Part shown: positions 36,243-45,010 of the stretch, piece after piece | Numbering within the stretch: position 1 is the stretch's first letter | How the letters are laid out: each line of letters begins with the position of its first letter | Assembly: GCF_003722075.1 (NCBI RefSeq) | Contig: NZ_RDSK01000001.1 | Span: forward strand, 1-64,000 | Length of the DNA: 64,000 nt | Reading direction: 5' to 3' | DNA from: Methanohalophilus sp. RSK | GTDB lineage: Archaea; Halobacteriota; Methanosarcinia; Methanosarcinales; Methanosarcinaceae | Program-made: the position numbers and the translations under genes | Notes under the pieces: generated by a model | The model's database searches: none | What the model was told of the DNA's origin: nothing | The model's input: the letters and a program-made list of their open reading frames with translations, nothing else

Positions 36243-37671
36243 ATATAAGCGCCAGCATCCCTTCATGATAATCCTGGAGACATTCAAAAGCATAATATAT
36301 GCAATACCACCGGTGTTCTTCTTTGCATTATCCCTAAGGGATGAATTGAGCAGTGTGGACATTCCTTTTCTGGCTGCTATCGCTTTGATCGTCACCCTTA
36401 CATATTCTACAGCAAAATGGTATCTTTTCACCTATCAGTATGAAAACGGCTACCTGCACATAAGAAAGGGATTGCTGTTTAAAAAGGAAAGGTCAATCAA
36501 GAGAGAGAGAGTCCAGACGGTCAATGTGATCACGAATTTTATACAAAAACTCCTGGGTGTGACGAGTTTACATGTCAAAACAGCCGGCAGTACAGAAGCA
36601 GAACTATCCCTCACTGCTGTAACCCTGCAGGAAAGCCAGAACATAAAGACCTATTTAGAAAACCATACAACAAGCGAGTCCGGCAAAAATCATACAGGGG
36701 AATCAGAAACCGGGAATTCAAAAGTAGATACTGTAAATACTTACAATATCCCCTTACGGAACCTGCTCCTGGCAGGAGCCACTTCAGGACGGTTCATGTT
36801 ACTTTTTTCCCTTATAGCGGCTGCATTATCCCAGCTTTATCCATATATTCCTCAAAGCTACCTGGGACTCGTGCTTGAGCAGGTAATTCCCCGGAACAAT
36901 ATCAATATCAGTCTACTCCTGATACTAATATTTGGATTATTGCTGCTTTCATGGATCATATCAACCCTGGTTTTTGCAGTCCAATACGCCAATTTTACCC
37001 TGCAACGCCAGGAAGATGATATCCGGATATCCTACGGCCTTATTGAACAAAAGGAATACAACCTGAATATGAAACGAATCCAGGCCCTGTCTGTAAAGGA
37101 TAGTTTGCTGCGACAGCCCCTTCGCCTGTGTTCTATCTATGCAGAGGTTGCCGGAGGCAGCTCTGAAAAGCAGGATTACGTGACTACATTATATCCCCTG
37201 CTGCATGTAAAAGAACTGTCAAAATTCATGGACAACATGTTCCCCGAATACACTATTCCTGAAAATATGCAACCCCTGCCATTAAGGTCAAAGAAACGCT
37301 ATATTATACGTTTACTGGTTCCAGCTATTGTGATTGTTTTATTGCTCCAGCTGGTTCCCTACGGATGGATCTCCCTTTTGATTCTGCCTCCTGTCTTCTT
37401 ATTGGGGCTTTCCCGCTACAATACAGGAGGAACTGCGATCCTGGAAAAACAATTAACACTCAGATTCCGCAATATTCACCGCTATCATGTATTCGTATTG
37501 AGAGACCATATCCAGACTATGCAGATAAGTTCCAATCCTTTCCAGCGCATGAGTGATCTGGACACAATCGGGGTTTCCGTACTATCATCAAGAGGTGGAA
37601 ACCGGTTTGCAATCGCTGATGTTGACAGGGAGGAAAGTGGGAAAATCTGGAACTGGTTTTCCCGCAACTAA
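36229..37671 (+). CDS. Bacterial PH-domain membrane protein, YdbT-like
   Basis: A protein of about 480 residues with several membrane helices and three bPH2 domains, each marked by a strand pattern such as IRKGLLFKKERSIKRERVQTV, ISYGLIEQKEYNLNMKRIQ and VLRDHIQTMQISSNPFQ. It is the large partner of the YdbS-like protein upstream, whose last codons it overlaps. Three starts are possible (GTG 36226, ATG 36229, ATG 36235); none has a strong ribosome binding site, as is common in translational coupling. The function is probably in the envelope, but I cannot say more. Confidence 0.85.
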   Translation: MKMSEYKRQHPFMIILETFKSIIYAIPPVFFFALSLRDELSSVDIPFLAAIALIVTLTYSTAKWYLFTYQYENGYLHIRKGLLFKKERSIKRERVQTVNVITNFIQKLLGVTSLHVKTAGSTEAELSLTAVTLQESQNIKTYLENHTTSESGKNHTGESETGNSKVDTVNTYNIPLRNLLLAGATSGRFMLLFSLIAAALSQLYPYIPQSYLGLVLEQVIPRNNINISLLLILIFGLLLLSWIISTLVFAVQYANFTLQRQEDDIRISYGLIEQKEYNLNMKRIQALSVKDSLLRQPLRLCSIYAEVAGGSSEKQDYVTTLYPLLHVKELSKFMDNMFPEYTIPENMQPLPLRSKKRYIIRLLVPAIVIVLLLQLVPYGWISLLILPPVFLLGLSRYNTGGTAILEKQLTLRFRNIHRYHVFVLRDHIQTMQISSNPFQRMSDLDTIGVSVLSSRGGNRFAIADVDREESGKIWNWFSRN

Positions 37672-37689
37672 AGTTACCTATAATTTATT

Positions 37690-39030
37690 TTAAAGACCCA
37701 GCATGGCCAACCCAGAAGAAAGGGAACTGCGTATCAATTCCAGCGGGTCCACTCCCGTAACCTGTATCATAACCCAGGCTCCCAGGAAAGTCCCTACCAC
37801 ACTTCCGATATTTGCCAGGGCTGCCACCAGAACTACTTTGAAAAACCTGTTTTGACGTGCCTCTGCAAAAGATTCTGTATCCATCATGGCTTTGAAATCA
37901 GCAGTCGTGGGATGGCGCTGTTTTGCTTCCACAAGACCTGCAAACCAGCCTGCAGCCATCATGGGATTCAAGGAAGTCAGCCAGGCTACACCAAAAGATG
38001 TCGCTATAGAATAGGGATGTCCCCCTGCAATGGTTGCTCCTATAGCACTCAGGGTACCGTTTATGATGAACCACCAGCCAAAAGCAATCAACAGGAGTTC
38101 AATGGAAGTCCCTGAAAGGATTATCAACATGAATGTTGCAAGTGCCAGTGCCACAATAGCGATACCGAAAACTTTCATCAGGTTGAAACGCTTCTTGGGC
38201 AGGGTTACCAGCGAGGATAATGGGGGTATGGTCCTGGGATTGGAGAGATATTTCTCGATACCACTCCTGTGGCCTGCTCCCACCACAGCCACTATATTTT
38301 TACCGCCACCTGCAGCCGTTCTTGCCAGGCTGCCTGCAATATAGGCATCCCTCTCATCGATAAGTACTTCTGCAGCATTGGGGGATGTATGACGTAATTC
38401 TTCGATCAGGACTGTAACTGTATCCTGTTCGGTGATATTATCTATATCAATCTCATCGCCACCTCCAATTCCCAGGGCTGCGGCTATCAGGGTTCCTACC
38501 ATTTTTGTTTTTTCGATCAAACCCATTTTTCCCCAGAAACGCTGGAGAGTTACCTGGATATCCCGGTCCACAAGGGCAACGTCAGCCCCTATTTCCTCTG
38601 CTGCTTCAATCGCAGCTAACATTTCAGCACCGGGCTGTACTCCCATATCCTTCCCTATCCTTTTCTGGACATGGGCCAGCAGCATATGGACCAGGAAAAA
38701 ATAGATCTTACCCTCTGCAAGCAGTTCCTTAACAGATATATCCGAAGTTTGGGTCTTACCCTTAAGGGCATCATAGCGGCCCTTGCAAAGTTCAACCGCC
38801 ACCACATCAGGTTGCTGGTTGTGAATTGTCTCCTTTACTTCACGGATACTTTTTTCCGAAACATGGGCCGTTCCCACCAGGCTTATCCTGGAAGGAGCAG
38901 GAGCTACATTTTCAGAAGTGGAATCTGTTGAAAAATCGTGTTCCCGAGCTTCTGAAGAGGTAGTGGCGCTGTTATAGTTGTAGCTCATGGTTTCCTGTCG
39001 GGAATCAGTAATATACGGGTCATTAGCCAT
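37690..39030 (-). CDS. TraB/PrgY-family membrane protein
   Basis: A 446-residue protein. The N-terminal half is a TraB domain, with GTAHVSEKSIREV near its start, an EAAEEIGADVALVDRDIQVT segment and AVVGAGHRSGIEKYL, which together form the conserved GxxH and related sites. The C-terminal third has four or five membrane helices. TraB in Enterococcus blocks pheromone signalling, and the fold is thought to be a metalloprotease relative; the archaeal role is not known. I set the start at ATG 39030 behind GGGAT; a GTG 21 bases earlier would overlap the upstream gene. It follows the site-2 protease gene and is probably cotranscribed with it. Confidence 0.87.
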   Translation of the reverse strand: MANDPYITDSRQETMSYNYNSATTSSEAREHDFSTDSTSENVAPAPSRISLVGTAHVSEKSIREVKETIHNQQPDVVAVELCKGRYDALKGKTQTSDISVKELLAEGKIYFFLVHMLLAHVQKRIGKDMGVQPGAEMLAAIEAAEEIGADVALVDRDIQVTLQRFWGKMGLIEKTKMVGTLIAAALGIGGGDEIDIDNITEQDTVTVLIEELRHTSPNAAEVLIDERDAYIAGSLARTAAGGGKNIVAVVGAGHRSGIEKYLSNPRTIPPLSSLVTLPKKRFNLMKVFGIAIVALALATFMLIILSGTSIELLLIAFGWWFIINGTLSAIGATIAGGHPYSIATSFGVAWLTSLNPMMAAGWFAGLVEAKQRHPTTADFKAMMDTESFAEARQNRFFKVVLVAALANIGSVVGTFLGAWVMIQVTGVDPLELIRSSLSSGLAMLGL

Positions 39031-39043
39031 TAAAATCCCTGTT

Positions 39044-40144
39044 TTACTCACTTAGAAGTGTCATTGTATGCATAAGGTCTGTTCTTGAAAGGATACCTAT
39101 AACCTCTCCATCTTCCATTACTAAGAGGCGACCCACGTTATTATTGGTCAGGACCTTAAAGGCTTCCGATGCATCAGCAGCAGGTGAAATAGTAACCACA
39201 TCCCTTGTCATTACATCGGAAATGAGGGTACTTATCCTGTCAAGTTGCGTTACCTTATGTACATCCGTAAACGTAACAATGCCTTTTAAAACATTGTGTT
39301 GAATCACGGGATAACCCATGTGTTTATGGTCAAACATGAATTGTACAAGCTCTTCCAGGTTCATCTCGGGAGATACTGAGATAATATCACTGCTCATCAC
39401 ATCTTTTACCTGGACATTTTCAAGGGTACGAGTAACAGCAGTGGAACGTTCCTCACCTGAGGCTCCCATATAAACAAATACTGCAATCAATAAAAGCCAG
39501 GGATTCCAGGGATCGGAAAGAAGACCCAAAAGTGCCAGCATAAAAGCAAAAAATTTTCCGACATTCGCTGCGTTACGGGTTGCCTGTATATAATTCATAT
39601 GGCGGGCAAAAAATGCACGCAAAATCCTACCCCCATCCATTGGGAAAGCAGGAATTAAGTTGAATGCCCCCAACACAATATTGATGGAAGCAAGGATATA
39701 AGCAATACGATAAGGTATGGTGGTAGCATAACCTGTAACTACCGTATCTATCACAAAATTTAGTCCAAACAGGATACCACCAATCAAAAAACTTACAAGT
39801 GGTCCTGCAAAAGCCATTTTTGCTTCCTGGCCGGGTTCACGGGGCATCTCTTCCATGGAAGATACACCACCTATCAAAAAAAGAGTGATGTTATCTATCT
39901 TAACCCCATATTTTTTTGCAAAATAAGAATGGCCCAGCTCATGCAAGAGGACACACGTAAAAAGGAGGATTGTTATCAAGAGGGACAAGCCGTAACCTAA
40001 TAGGGCAGGCTGGACATCTGCAAATCCAACGGGTTCGGGTACACTTGAAAAAACAAATGCAAAGAGAAACAGTACAATAAGAAAAGTGATATGGATCAAT
40101 ATAGGGATACCCATTACACTCCCGATTTTGAAAGAAGTTTTCAT
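39044..40144 (-). CDS. Site-2 protease (M50) with two CBS domains
   Basis: A 366-residue intramembrane zinc protease of the SpoIVFB group. HELGH at about residues 68-72 binds the metal and PAFPMDGGRILRAFFA carries the third ligand (Asp). Six membrane segments are followed by two CBS motifs (VKDVMSSDIISVSPE and ISDVMTRDVVTISPA) at about 245-360. In SpoIVFB-type enzymes the CBS pair binds ATP and controls cleavage of substrates inside the membrane. The substrate here is unknown. It lies upstream of the TraB-family gene with 13 bases between stop and start. Confidence 0.92.
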   Translation of the reverse strand: MKTSFKIGSVMGIPILIHITFLIVLFLFAFVFSSVPEPVGFADVQPALLGYGLSLLITILLFTCVLLHELGHSYFAKKYGVKIDNITLFLIGGVSSMEEMPREPGQEAKMAFAGPLVSFLIGGILFGLNFVIDTVVTGYATTIPYRIAYILASINIVLGAFNLIPAFPMDGGRILRAFFARHMNYIQATRNAANVGKFFAFMLALLGLLSDPWNPWLLLIAVFVYMGASGEERSTAVTRTLENVQVKDVMSSDIISVSPEMNLEELVQFMFDHKHMGYPVIQHNVLKGIVTFTDVHKVTQLDRISTLISDVMTRDVVTISPAADASEAFKVLTNNNVGRLLVMEDGEVIGILSRTDLMHTMTLLSE

Positions 40145-40194
40145 AACTGAACCTTTTTAAGTTCCTATTATTTAGTTATTTAGTTTTAGTGATG

Positions 40195-40375
40195 TGAATG
40201 AGTACCTGACGAATAATACTTTCACACCGCTTGGTTTCAAAATATATATCCCTGGAGACCTATTAGGAAATAGTCACGGATTCGATGGGCACACGCCTTT
40301 ACAAGTTTCAAGGCTAGGTGCCATCGATCATCCCCTCAACCGTGATACAGGCACCCTTTTATTTTTTATTTTCAA
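40195..40375 (+). ncRNA. Candidate structured RNA with terminator-like end
   Basis: This gap between the site-2 protease and mfnA holds no gene but several hairpins on the + strand: CTATT/AATAG with loop AGGA, GCCTT/AAGGC (40295-40314), and GGTGCC/GGCACC (40317-40322, 40350-40355) with an inner ATCA/TGAT stem. The last stem is followed by CTTTTATTTTTTATTTT, like a terminator. An AT-rich promoter-like stretch lies at 40165-40190. No + strand gene ends here, so the terminator needs another explanation, such as a small RNA. No known RNA family was recognised. Confidence 0.3.
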
Positions 40376-41508
40376 GATTGGTTTACAACAGTATCCAGAT
40401 CCGCAAGAAACATATCTATAATCTCATTATCCAGATGGGGCATGATAACCAATCTTAGTGCCTGTGGATTTCTCGTAAGAGAAACACGCCATCCAAAATC
40501 CTCGTAAAGTCTGTTTTGAATATCAACTGGTGACTCTACATCCAGAGCCACGATATTCATAACAGGTTCTATCACCGGCCGGATTCCTATATTCCTGGCC
40601 CCTGCAACAAGCCTGTCAGTCATATCCATACACCGTTGTACAATGGTACCATAACCTTTCCTTCCAAGATGGCGCATGACTGCATAGGTAGATACTACAG
40701 CTGCTCCACTACGGGTACCTGTCAGGGAATACTGACTACTTATAGTAAGATAAGGTGTCTTTACTGCCAGATTGTCAAGATCAAGACTGTTGCGGAAAAG
40801 TAATCCTCCTGAAGGAATGGTGCTTAAACCCATTTTGTGAGGATCTATTGTAACAGAAGATACACCCGCAATTTCAAAATCAAATTTATATTTAGCTTTG
40901 AGGAAAGGCAGTACAAAACCCCCAAAAGCCGCATCTACGTGGAAAGGTAAACCCTTTTCGATAGCTATATCAGAAAGAGTTTCAAGAGGATCTACCTGCC
41001 CAAACTCGGTAGTGCCGGCTATACCCACCAATCCTACAGTATTGTTATCTATCAGGCAATTAACTGCATCCGTATCCACCTGCAAATTGTCAGAAAGAGT
41101 TGCTCTGCGTATATCTATACCTGAAAGATCACCAACTTTATCAAAGGAAAAATGAGCTGAATCAGGAACAACAATGTTGGGATTTACAATTGATCTATTA
41201 CGATTACGCATAGCTCTTACGGCCTGGATATTTGATTCAGTGCCTCCTGTACTGATATAACCACAGGCATCCGGAAGATGCAACATGGCACCCAGCATCT
41301 GCATGACCTGTTCTTCCAGTTCAAATGTCCCCTGAAAAAGACCTGGATCTCCCATATTAGCTTCGATGAAAGTACAATGGGCATACTATGCTATTTCATG
41401 AGGATAGGTACACATGGAACTCAAAACTTTCCTGTAATCACTATCCCTGTTTTTTTTTTGAGATAATTCCTTTAGAACTAAATCTCTTGTGATACCATTG
41501 CTATACAT
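40372..41508 (-). CDS. mfnA: Tyrosine/aspartate decarboxylase MfnA with in-frame UAG
   Basis: A PLP enzyme that decarboxylates tyrosine to tyramine for methanofuran (some homologues also make beta-alanine from aspartate). The PLP lysine lies in [10 protein letters not shown]. Without readthrough the frame opens only at GDPGLFQGT and lacks about 50 residues. Upstream in the same frame, from ATG 41508, the sequence reads [13 protein letters not shown], then TAG at 41388-41386 (codon 41), then [15 protein letters not shown]. This is exactly the conserved N-terminal segment of MfnA (SSMCT...P..IA...FIEAN.GDPGLF). With UAG read, probably as pyrrolysine, the protein has 378 residues, close to family length. 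Since methanofuran is required for methanogenesis a true nonsense mutation is unlikely unless a second copy exists. Confidence 0.88.
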
Positions 41509-41602
41509 GGGAATCCTTTTCCTAGAAGAGCTTTTGAATTATAATCGTTTTGAGTTATATTTGATTTTCATATTTTTAAATTTCAGGAATTGCTAGAGGG
41601 GG

Positions 41603-41625
41603 ACCCCATAGTTTCTATTGGAAAC
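41603..41625 (-). repeat. Origin recognition box 1 (reverse)
   Basis: On the minus strand it reads GTTTCCAATAGAAAC followed by TATGGGGT: a dyad plus the G-rich half that fixes Orc1 orientation. It faces the other three boxes across the AT-rich region. Confidence 0.8.
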
Positions 41626-41748
41626 ATAGTTCAATTTGAAAAAAAGGGATTTTTGTAAAACAAAGTTTTATATATTAAAACCTCTCTACTTACACTGCTA
41701 TATTTTTTCAACATATTAAAAATATGTATTTCATATTTTTTCCTTATC

Positions 41749-41770
41749 TCCAGTTGAAATCATAGGGTCT
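41749..41770 (+). repeat. Origin recognition box 2
   Basis: TCCAGTTGAAATCATAGGGTCT, split here as dyad TCCAGTTGAAAT and G-rich part CATAGGGTCT. It is weaker than boxes 1, 3 and 4, with three Gs instead of four. Confidence 0.7.
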
Positions 41771-41785
41771 CTCCCCTTTATAAAT

Positions 41786-41809
41786 GTTCCAAACGAAACA
41801 AAGGGGTCT
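41786..41809 (+). repeat. Origin recognition box 3
   Basis: Dyad GTTCCAAACGAAAC followed by AAAGGGGTCT, a close match to the archaeal ORB core and the best of the rightward boxes. Confidence 0.8.
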
Positions 41810-41872
41810 ACCTTTTTTGTTCCTTTTAACATTTTAAAGATGTTTCTACAACTTTTTAACTATTTTTATACG

Positions 41873-41894
41873 TGCAGTTGAAACAAAGGGGTGT
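41873..41894 (+). repeat. Origin recognition box 4
   Basis: TGCAGTTGAAAC followed by AAAGGGGTGT, a good ORB match, the box closest to the orc1/cdc6 gene. Confidence 0.78.
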
Positions 41895-42066
41895 TTACCA
41901 TAACTGTTAAGAATAGATACCTATATTTCCATTAGAGTACTAACAGAGGAAAATTACGTCCTTTTGCATATACCAAATATTGCTAAGAGGAGGTACCCGC
42001 TTTGGTTTCAATCTACTAAAAAAACGATTATACGGTATTGTCATATTACAAATAGAAGGTGTTTGG

Positions 42067-43302
42067 ATGGATAATGGTTCACTTGATGGGTTATTTGAAG
42101 AGTTATTGGAGACAGAATCCCTTTTTAAGAATAAGGAAGTGTTGAGGCCCGCGTATACACCGGAAAATCTTCCTCATCGTAGTAACCAGATAAATAATAT
42201 TGCTACGGTACTGGTATCAGCTTTGAGGGGTCATACACCTTCTAATGTTCTCATTTATGGAAAAACAGGTACAGGTAAAACTGCTGTTGCTAGATATGTG
42301 GGTATTGAACTTGAAAGGAAAAGTGATCATCTCAATGTACAATGTAATGTGCTTTACATAAACTGTGAAGTAATAGATACACAGTACAGGTTACTGGCCA
42401 ATCTTGCAAAACAGTTTGGTGAAGATGTCCCTATGACAGGTTGGCCTACAGATCAGGTCTTCTTCCGATTTAAAGAGGCAGTGGATTCCCGCAAACAGGT
42501 GATCATAATAATTCTTGATGAAATTGATAAATTGATCAAGAAAGGGGATGATGTCCTCTATAATCTTTCCCGGATGAATACAGATCTTAAAAATGCCCGG
42601 GTAAGCATGATAGGCATTTCCAATGACCTGAAGTTCACTGAATTTCTGGATCCACGTGTAAAAAGTTCTCTGGGGGAGGAGGAAATTATCTTTCCACCCT
42701 ATGATGCCGAACAGATAAGTGATATTCTCAGGCAGCGTGCTGCTATTGCTTATAAGGAAAACAGTATGGATGATATGGTAATTCCTCTTTGTTCTGCTTT
42801 TGCGGCACAGGAACACGGGGATGCACGGCGTGCTCTTGACCTTATGAGGGTTGCCGGGGAAATAGCCGAACGGGAGAAGAAGAACATTATCGAGGAAGAA
42901 CACGTCAGGCAGGCCCAGGAAAAGATCGAAGTGGATCGTATAGTAGAGGTTATCCGTACTCTTCCTACCCAGTCCAAGCTTGCTCTCTATAGTGTGATGC
43001 TGCTGCGCAATAATGGCCACCGTAATGTGACAACGGGTGAGGTGTATAACGTTTATCGGCAGTTATGCCGCAATGTGGATATGGATATCCTGACCCAGAG
43101 AAGGGTTACTGATCTCATATCAGAACTTGATATGCTGGGTATCCTCAATGCTATAGTTGTAAGCAAAGGCAGATACGGGCGTACCAAGGAAATAATCCTG
43201 AGTGTGCCTGTGGAAAGTACCAAAAAGGTATTGCTTGAGGATTATCGCCTCAATATGCTGGCCGATTTCAAACCGGTGCTGACAGCACAGATGCATCTGT
43301 AA
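42067..43302 (+). CDS. cdc6: Origin initiator Orc1/Cdc6
   Basis: A 411-residue AAA+ ATPase that binds ORBs at the adjacent origin and loads the MCM helicase. Walker A is IYGKTGTGKTAVARYV, Walker B IIIILDEIDKL, and sensor 1 lies in MIGISNDLKF. The C-terminal winged helix (YNVYRQLC, ISELDMLGIL) contacts DNA. I chose ATG 42067 because AAGGTG precedes it and homologues begin near this point; a longer frame from 41980 would run into the origin. The origin-gene pairing suggests autoregulation through ORB4 near the promoter. Confidence 0.95.
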   Translation: MDNGSLDGLFEELLETESLFKNKEVLRPAYTPENLPHRSNQINNIATVLVSALRGHTPSNVLIYGKTGTGKTAVARYVGIELERKSDHLNVQCNVLYINCEVIDTQYRLLANLAKQFGEDVPMTGWPTDQVFFRFKEAVDSRKQVIIIILDEIDKLIKKGDDVLYNLSRMNTDLKNARVSMIGISNDLKFTEFLDPRVKSSLGEEEIIFPPYDAEQISDILRQRAAIAYKENSMDDMVIPLCSAFAAQEHGDARRALDLMRVAGEIAEREKKNIIEEEHVRQAQEKIEVDRIVEVIRTLPTQSKLALYSVMLLRNNGHRNVTTGEVYNVYRQLCRNVDMDILTQRRVTDLISELDMLGILNAIVVSKGRYGRTKEIILSVPVESTKKVLLEDYRLNMLADFKPVLTAQMHL

Positions 43303-43512
43303 TTATTTTCACTTTTTGTTCCATAGACAGCAGCAGTCGGCTATGTCCCTTATAGGCGACTGTATCGGATTAACAGTAGGTCCCTTTTTCTCTACAGGAG
43401 AAGGTCCTGGTTTAATACCTCTCATTCGAAACCAATATATTGGATTAGCTCATTGGGCCCATCACTGCTTAACAATGTTAACAGTATGAAAAATAAACGA
43501 AGGATAGGTAAA
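43303..43512 (+). promoter_or_regulatory. Structured leader of thi4
   Basis: The 210-base gap upstream of thi4 contains a 10-bp stem with one mismatch (AGTCGGCTAT/ATAGGCGACT, 43335-43361) and a second hairpin with TTCTC/GAGAA around TACAG (43388-43402) extended by flanking C and G runs. I found no CTGAGA-type core of a TPP riboswitch. The structures may act in the thi4 mRNA or be an independent RNA. Confidence 0.4.
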
Positions 43513-44298
43513 ATGAGCATATTTTATCCAATAGATGAAAAACAGGTTACAAAGGCAATAGTTGAAGAGTTCACAGAGGAGTTTACAAGTTGTATTGATA
43601 CCGATGTGATAATAATAGGTGGCGGCCCCAGTGGTCTTATGGCAGCAAAGGAGCTCGCAGCTGCAGGTGTCGACGTGGTAATCATAGAAGCCAACAACTA
43701 TCTTGGCGGAGGGTTCTGGATAGGAGGCTATCTTATGAACAAACTCACGGTGCGTGCCCCTGCCCAACAGGTCTTCGATGAGATCGGGGTTCCGTATAAG
43801 GAATTTGAGGAAGGACTTTACGTGGCAAACGGCCCTCATGCATGTTCAAAACTCATTGCTGCTGCATGTGATGCCGGGGTCAAGATCATCAATATGACCA
43901 AATTCGATGATGTAGTCGTACGTAACGGAAAAGTTGCAGGCGCGGTGATAAACTGGACACCTGTGGGGGCGCTTCCAAGGGCAATTACATGCGTGGATCC
44001 GGTAGCCATCGAATCGAAGATTGTTATAGATGGAACAGGACATGATGCTGTGGTTGTGGAGTCCCTTGTAAACCGTGGTATTGTGGAATCCAAGGGATTT
44101 GACGGAATGTGGGTTTCAAAATCAGAGAACGTACTGGTTGAGAATACCGGGGAGGTTTATCCCGGCCTTATAGCCTGCGGAATGGCTGTCGCGACAGTAC
44201 ATGGACTGCCACGTATGGGCCCAACATTCGGAGGAATGCTTCTTTCAGGAAAGAAAGCTGCAGAGGTAGCAATTGACAAGCTCAAGGAGATGAAATAA
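43513..44298 (+). CDS. thi4: Sulfide-dependent ADP-thiazole synthase
   Basis: A 261-residue Thi4 family protein, building the thiazole of thiamin from NAD, glycine and sulfide. The Rossmann motif [19 protein letters not shown] binds [18 protein letters not shown] follows, and the C terminus has [21 protein letters not shown] occupies the place where eukaryotic suicide enzymes carry the sulfur-donating Cys, so like other methanogen Thi4 it should use free sulfide catalytically. The start is ATG 43513, behind AGGT and matching homologues; an upstream ATG-less extension of 20 residues is unlikely. Confidence 0.93.
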   Translation: MSIFYPIDEKQVTKAIVEEFTEEFTSCIDTDVIIIGGGPSGLMAAKELAAAGVDVVIIEANNYLGGGFWIGGYLMNKLTVRAPAQQVFDEIGVPYKEFEEGLYVANGPHACSKLIAAACDAGVKIINMTKFDDVVVRNGKVAGAVINWTPVGALPRAITCVDPVAIESKIVIDGTGHDAVVVESLVNRGIVESKGFDGMWVSKSENVLVENTGEVYPGLIACGMAVATVHGLPRMGPTFGGMLLSGKKAAEVAIDKLKEMK

Positions 44299-44315
44299 AG
44301 GACTAAATATGTTCA

Positions 44316-44870
44316 TCAGGATAGGAGGAGTCGGATATATCCAATATATGGAATCTTGTAACGGGCAACTCCGATTATCCATTCTTCTTTTACAGGAGAA
44401 AGATAACTGATCTGGCCCTGCTGGTCATAGTACCTGTTCGTTTTCATATTATCCCCTTTGGTTATGTAACCATCATACGGAGCTACAGGTCCCCCTTCCC
44501 ACATTGGTTCGCCTTCTTCAACAAAATACATGGCCCTGTGGATTACCGGGGTCACTCCCTTCTGGCCGTAGGGTCGGTATAAGATGACATCTCCTTTTTT
44601 TTCAAATGAGATATAGTTCGCAGGCGCATCCCGGAATGTTTCTATCTGTGTCCTGTCAAGATCTTCAATAAAGATTATGTCTCCCCTGTACATGTGGGGT
44701 TCCATACTTCCTGATTCCACCGCGACCATTGGAGTCCACATTCCAAAGAATAGCTGGGACAGGATGCCGATAACTGCAAGAATAGCCAGTACCGATAACC
44801 CGTCACGTGCGATTCCTACCCAAAAATTATCGCTGTTTTTAAAAGTATGAATTATTTCCCCGATTTGCAT
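44316..44870 (-). CDS. Signal peptidase I, archaeal type
   Basis: A 184-residue membrane peptidase that removes signal peptides from exported proteins such as the S-layer protein. The nucleophile Ser is in VESGSMEPHMYRGD after the N-terminal membrane helix, and the catalytic base is the His of PVIHRAMYFV, as in the S26B (ER and archaeal) group that uses His instead of Lys. A second helix closes the C terminus. ATG 44870 has GGAG nine bases upstream. The gene converges with thi4, only 17 bases apart, and is divergent from DP1. Confidence 0.92.
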   Translation of the reverse strand: MQIGEIIHTFKNSDNFWVGIARDGLSVLAILAVIGILSQLFFGMWTPMVAVESGSMEPHMYRGDIIFIEDLDRTQIETFRDAPANYISFEKKGDVILYRPYGQKGVTPVIHRAMYFVEEGEPMWEGGPVAPYDGYITKGDNMKTNRYYDQQGQISYLSPVKEEWIIGVARYKIPYIGYIRLLLS

Positions 44871-45010
44871 GAATATTTCTCCGGATTGGCAAACTGAATT
44901 TGTCTGTATCAAGTTAAACTTATTGGTTTATTTCTGGTAAAATAATGTTTACCAAAGTATTGTTATACAGGAAAATTCTTGTAACTACATTATCAATATA
45001 GAGGTCTGTA

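Larger units (their letters stand above)
41590..41960. other. oriC: Replication origin (oriC) upstream of orc1/cdc6
   Basis: The gap before the orc1/cdc6 gene contains four origin recognition boxes of the archaeal ORB type, a core resembling TTCCANNNGAAACNAAGGGGT. One (41603-41625) points leftward and three (41749-41770, 41786-41809, 41873-41894) point rightward. Between the first and second lies an AT-rich stretch (41640-41745) suited to duplex unwinding. Inverted ORBs around an unwinding element next to cdc6 are the classical archaeal layout. I see no other gene in 41509-42066. Confidence 0.85.

Noticed and set aside
40372-41355. MfnA as an N-terminally truncated pseudogene
   Set aside because: The missing segment is encoded directly upstream in the same frame and is fully conserved, interrupted only by a single TAG.
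41980-42066. Longer N terminus for Orc1/Cdc6 from a TTG start
   Set aside because: The added residues do not look like the family and would extend toward the origin repeats; ATG 42067 has its own ribosome binding site.
43303-43512. TPP riboswitch before thi4
   Set aside because: The conserved CTGAGA and ACCTGA elements are absent, so the structures here are not the known TPP fold.
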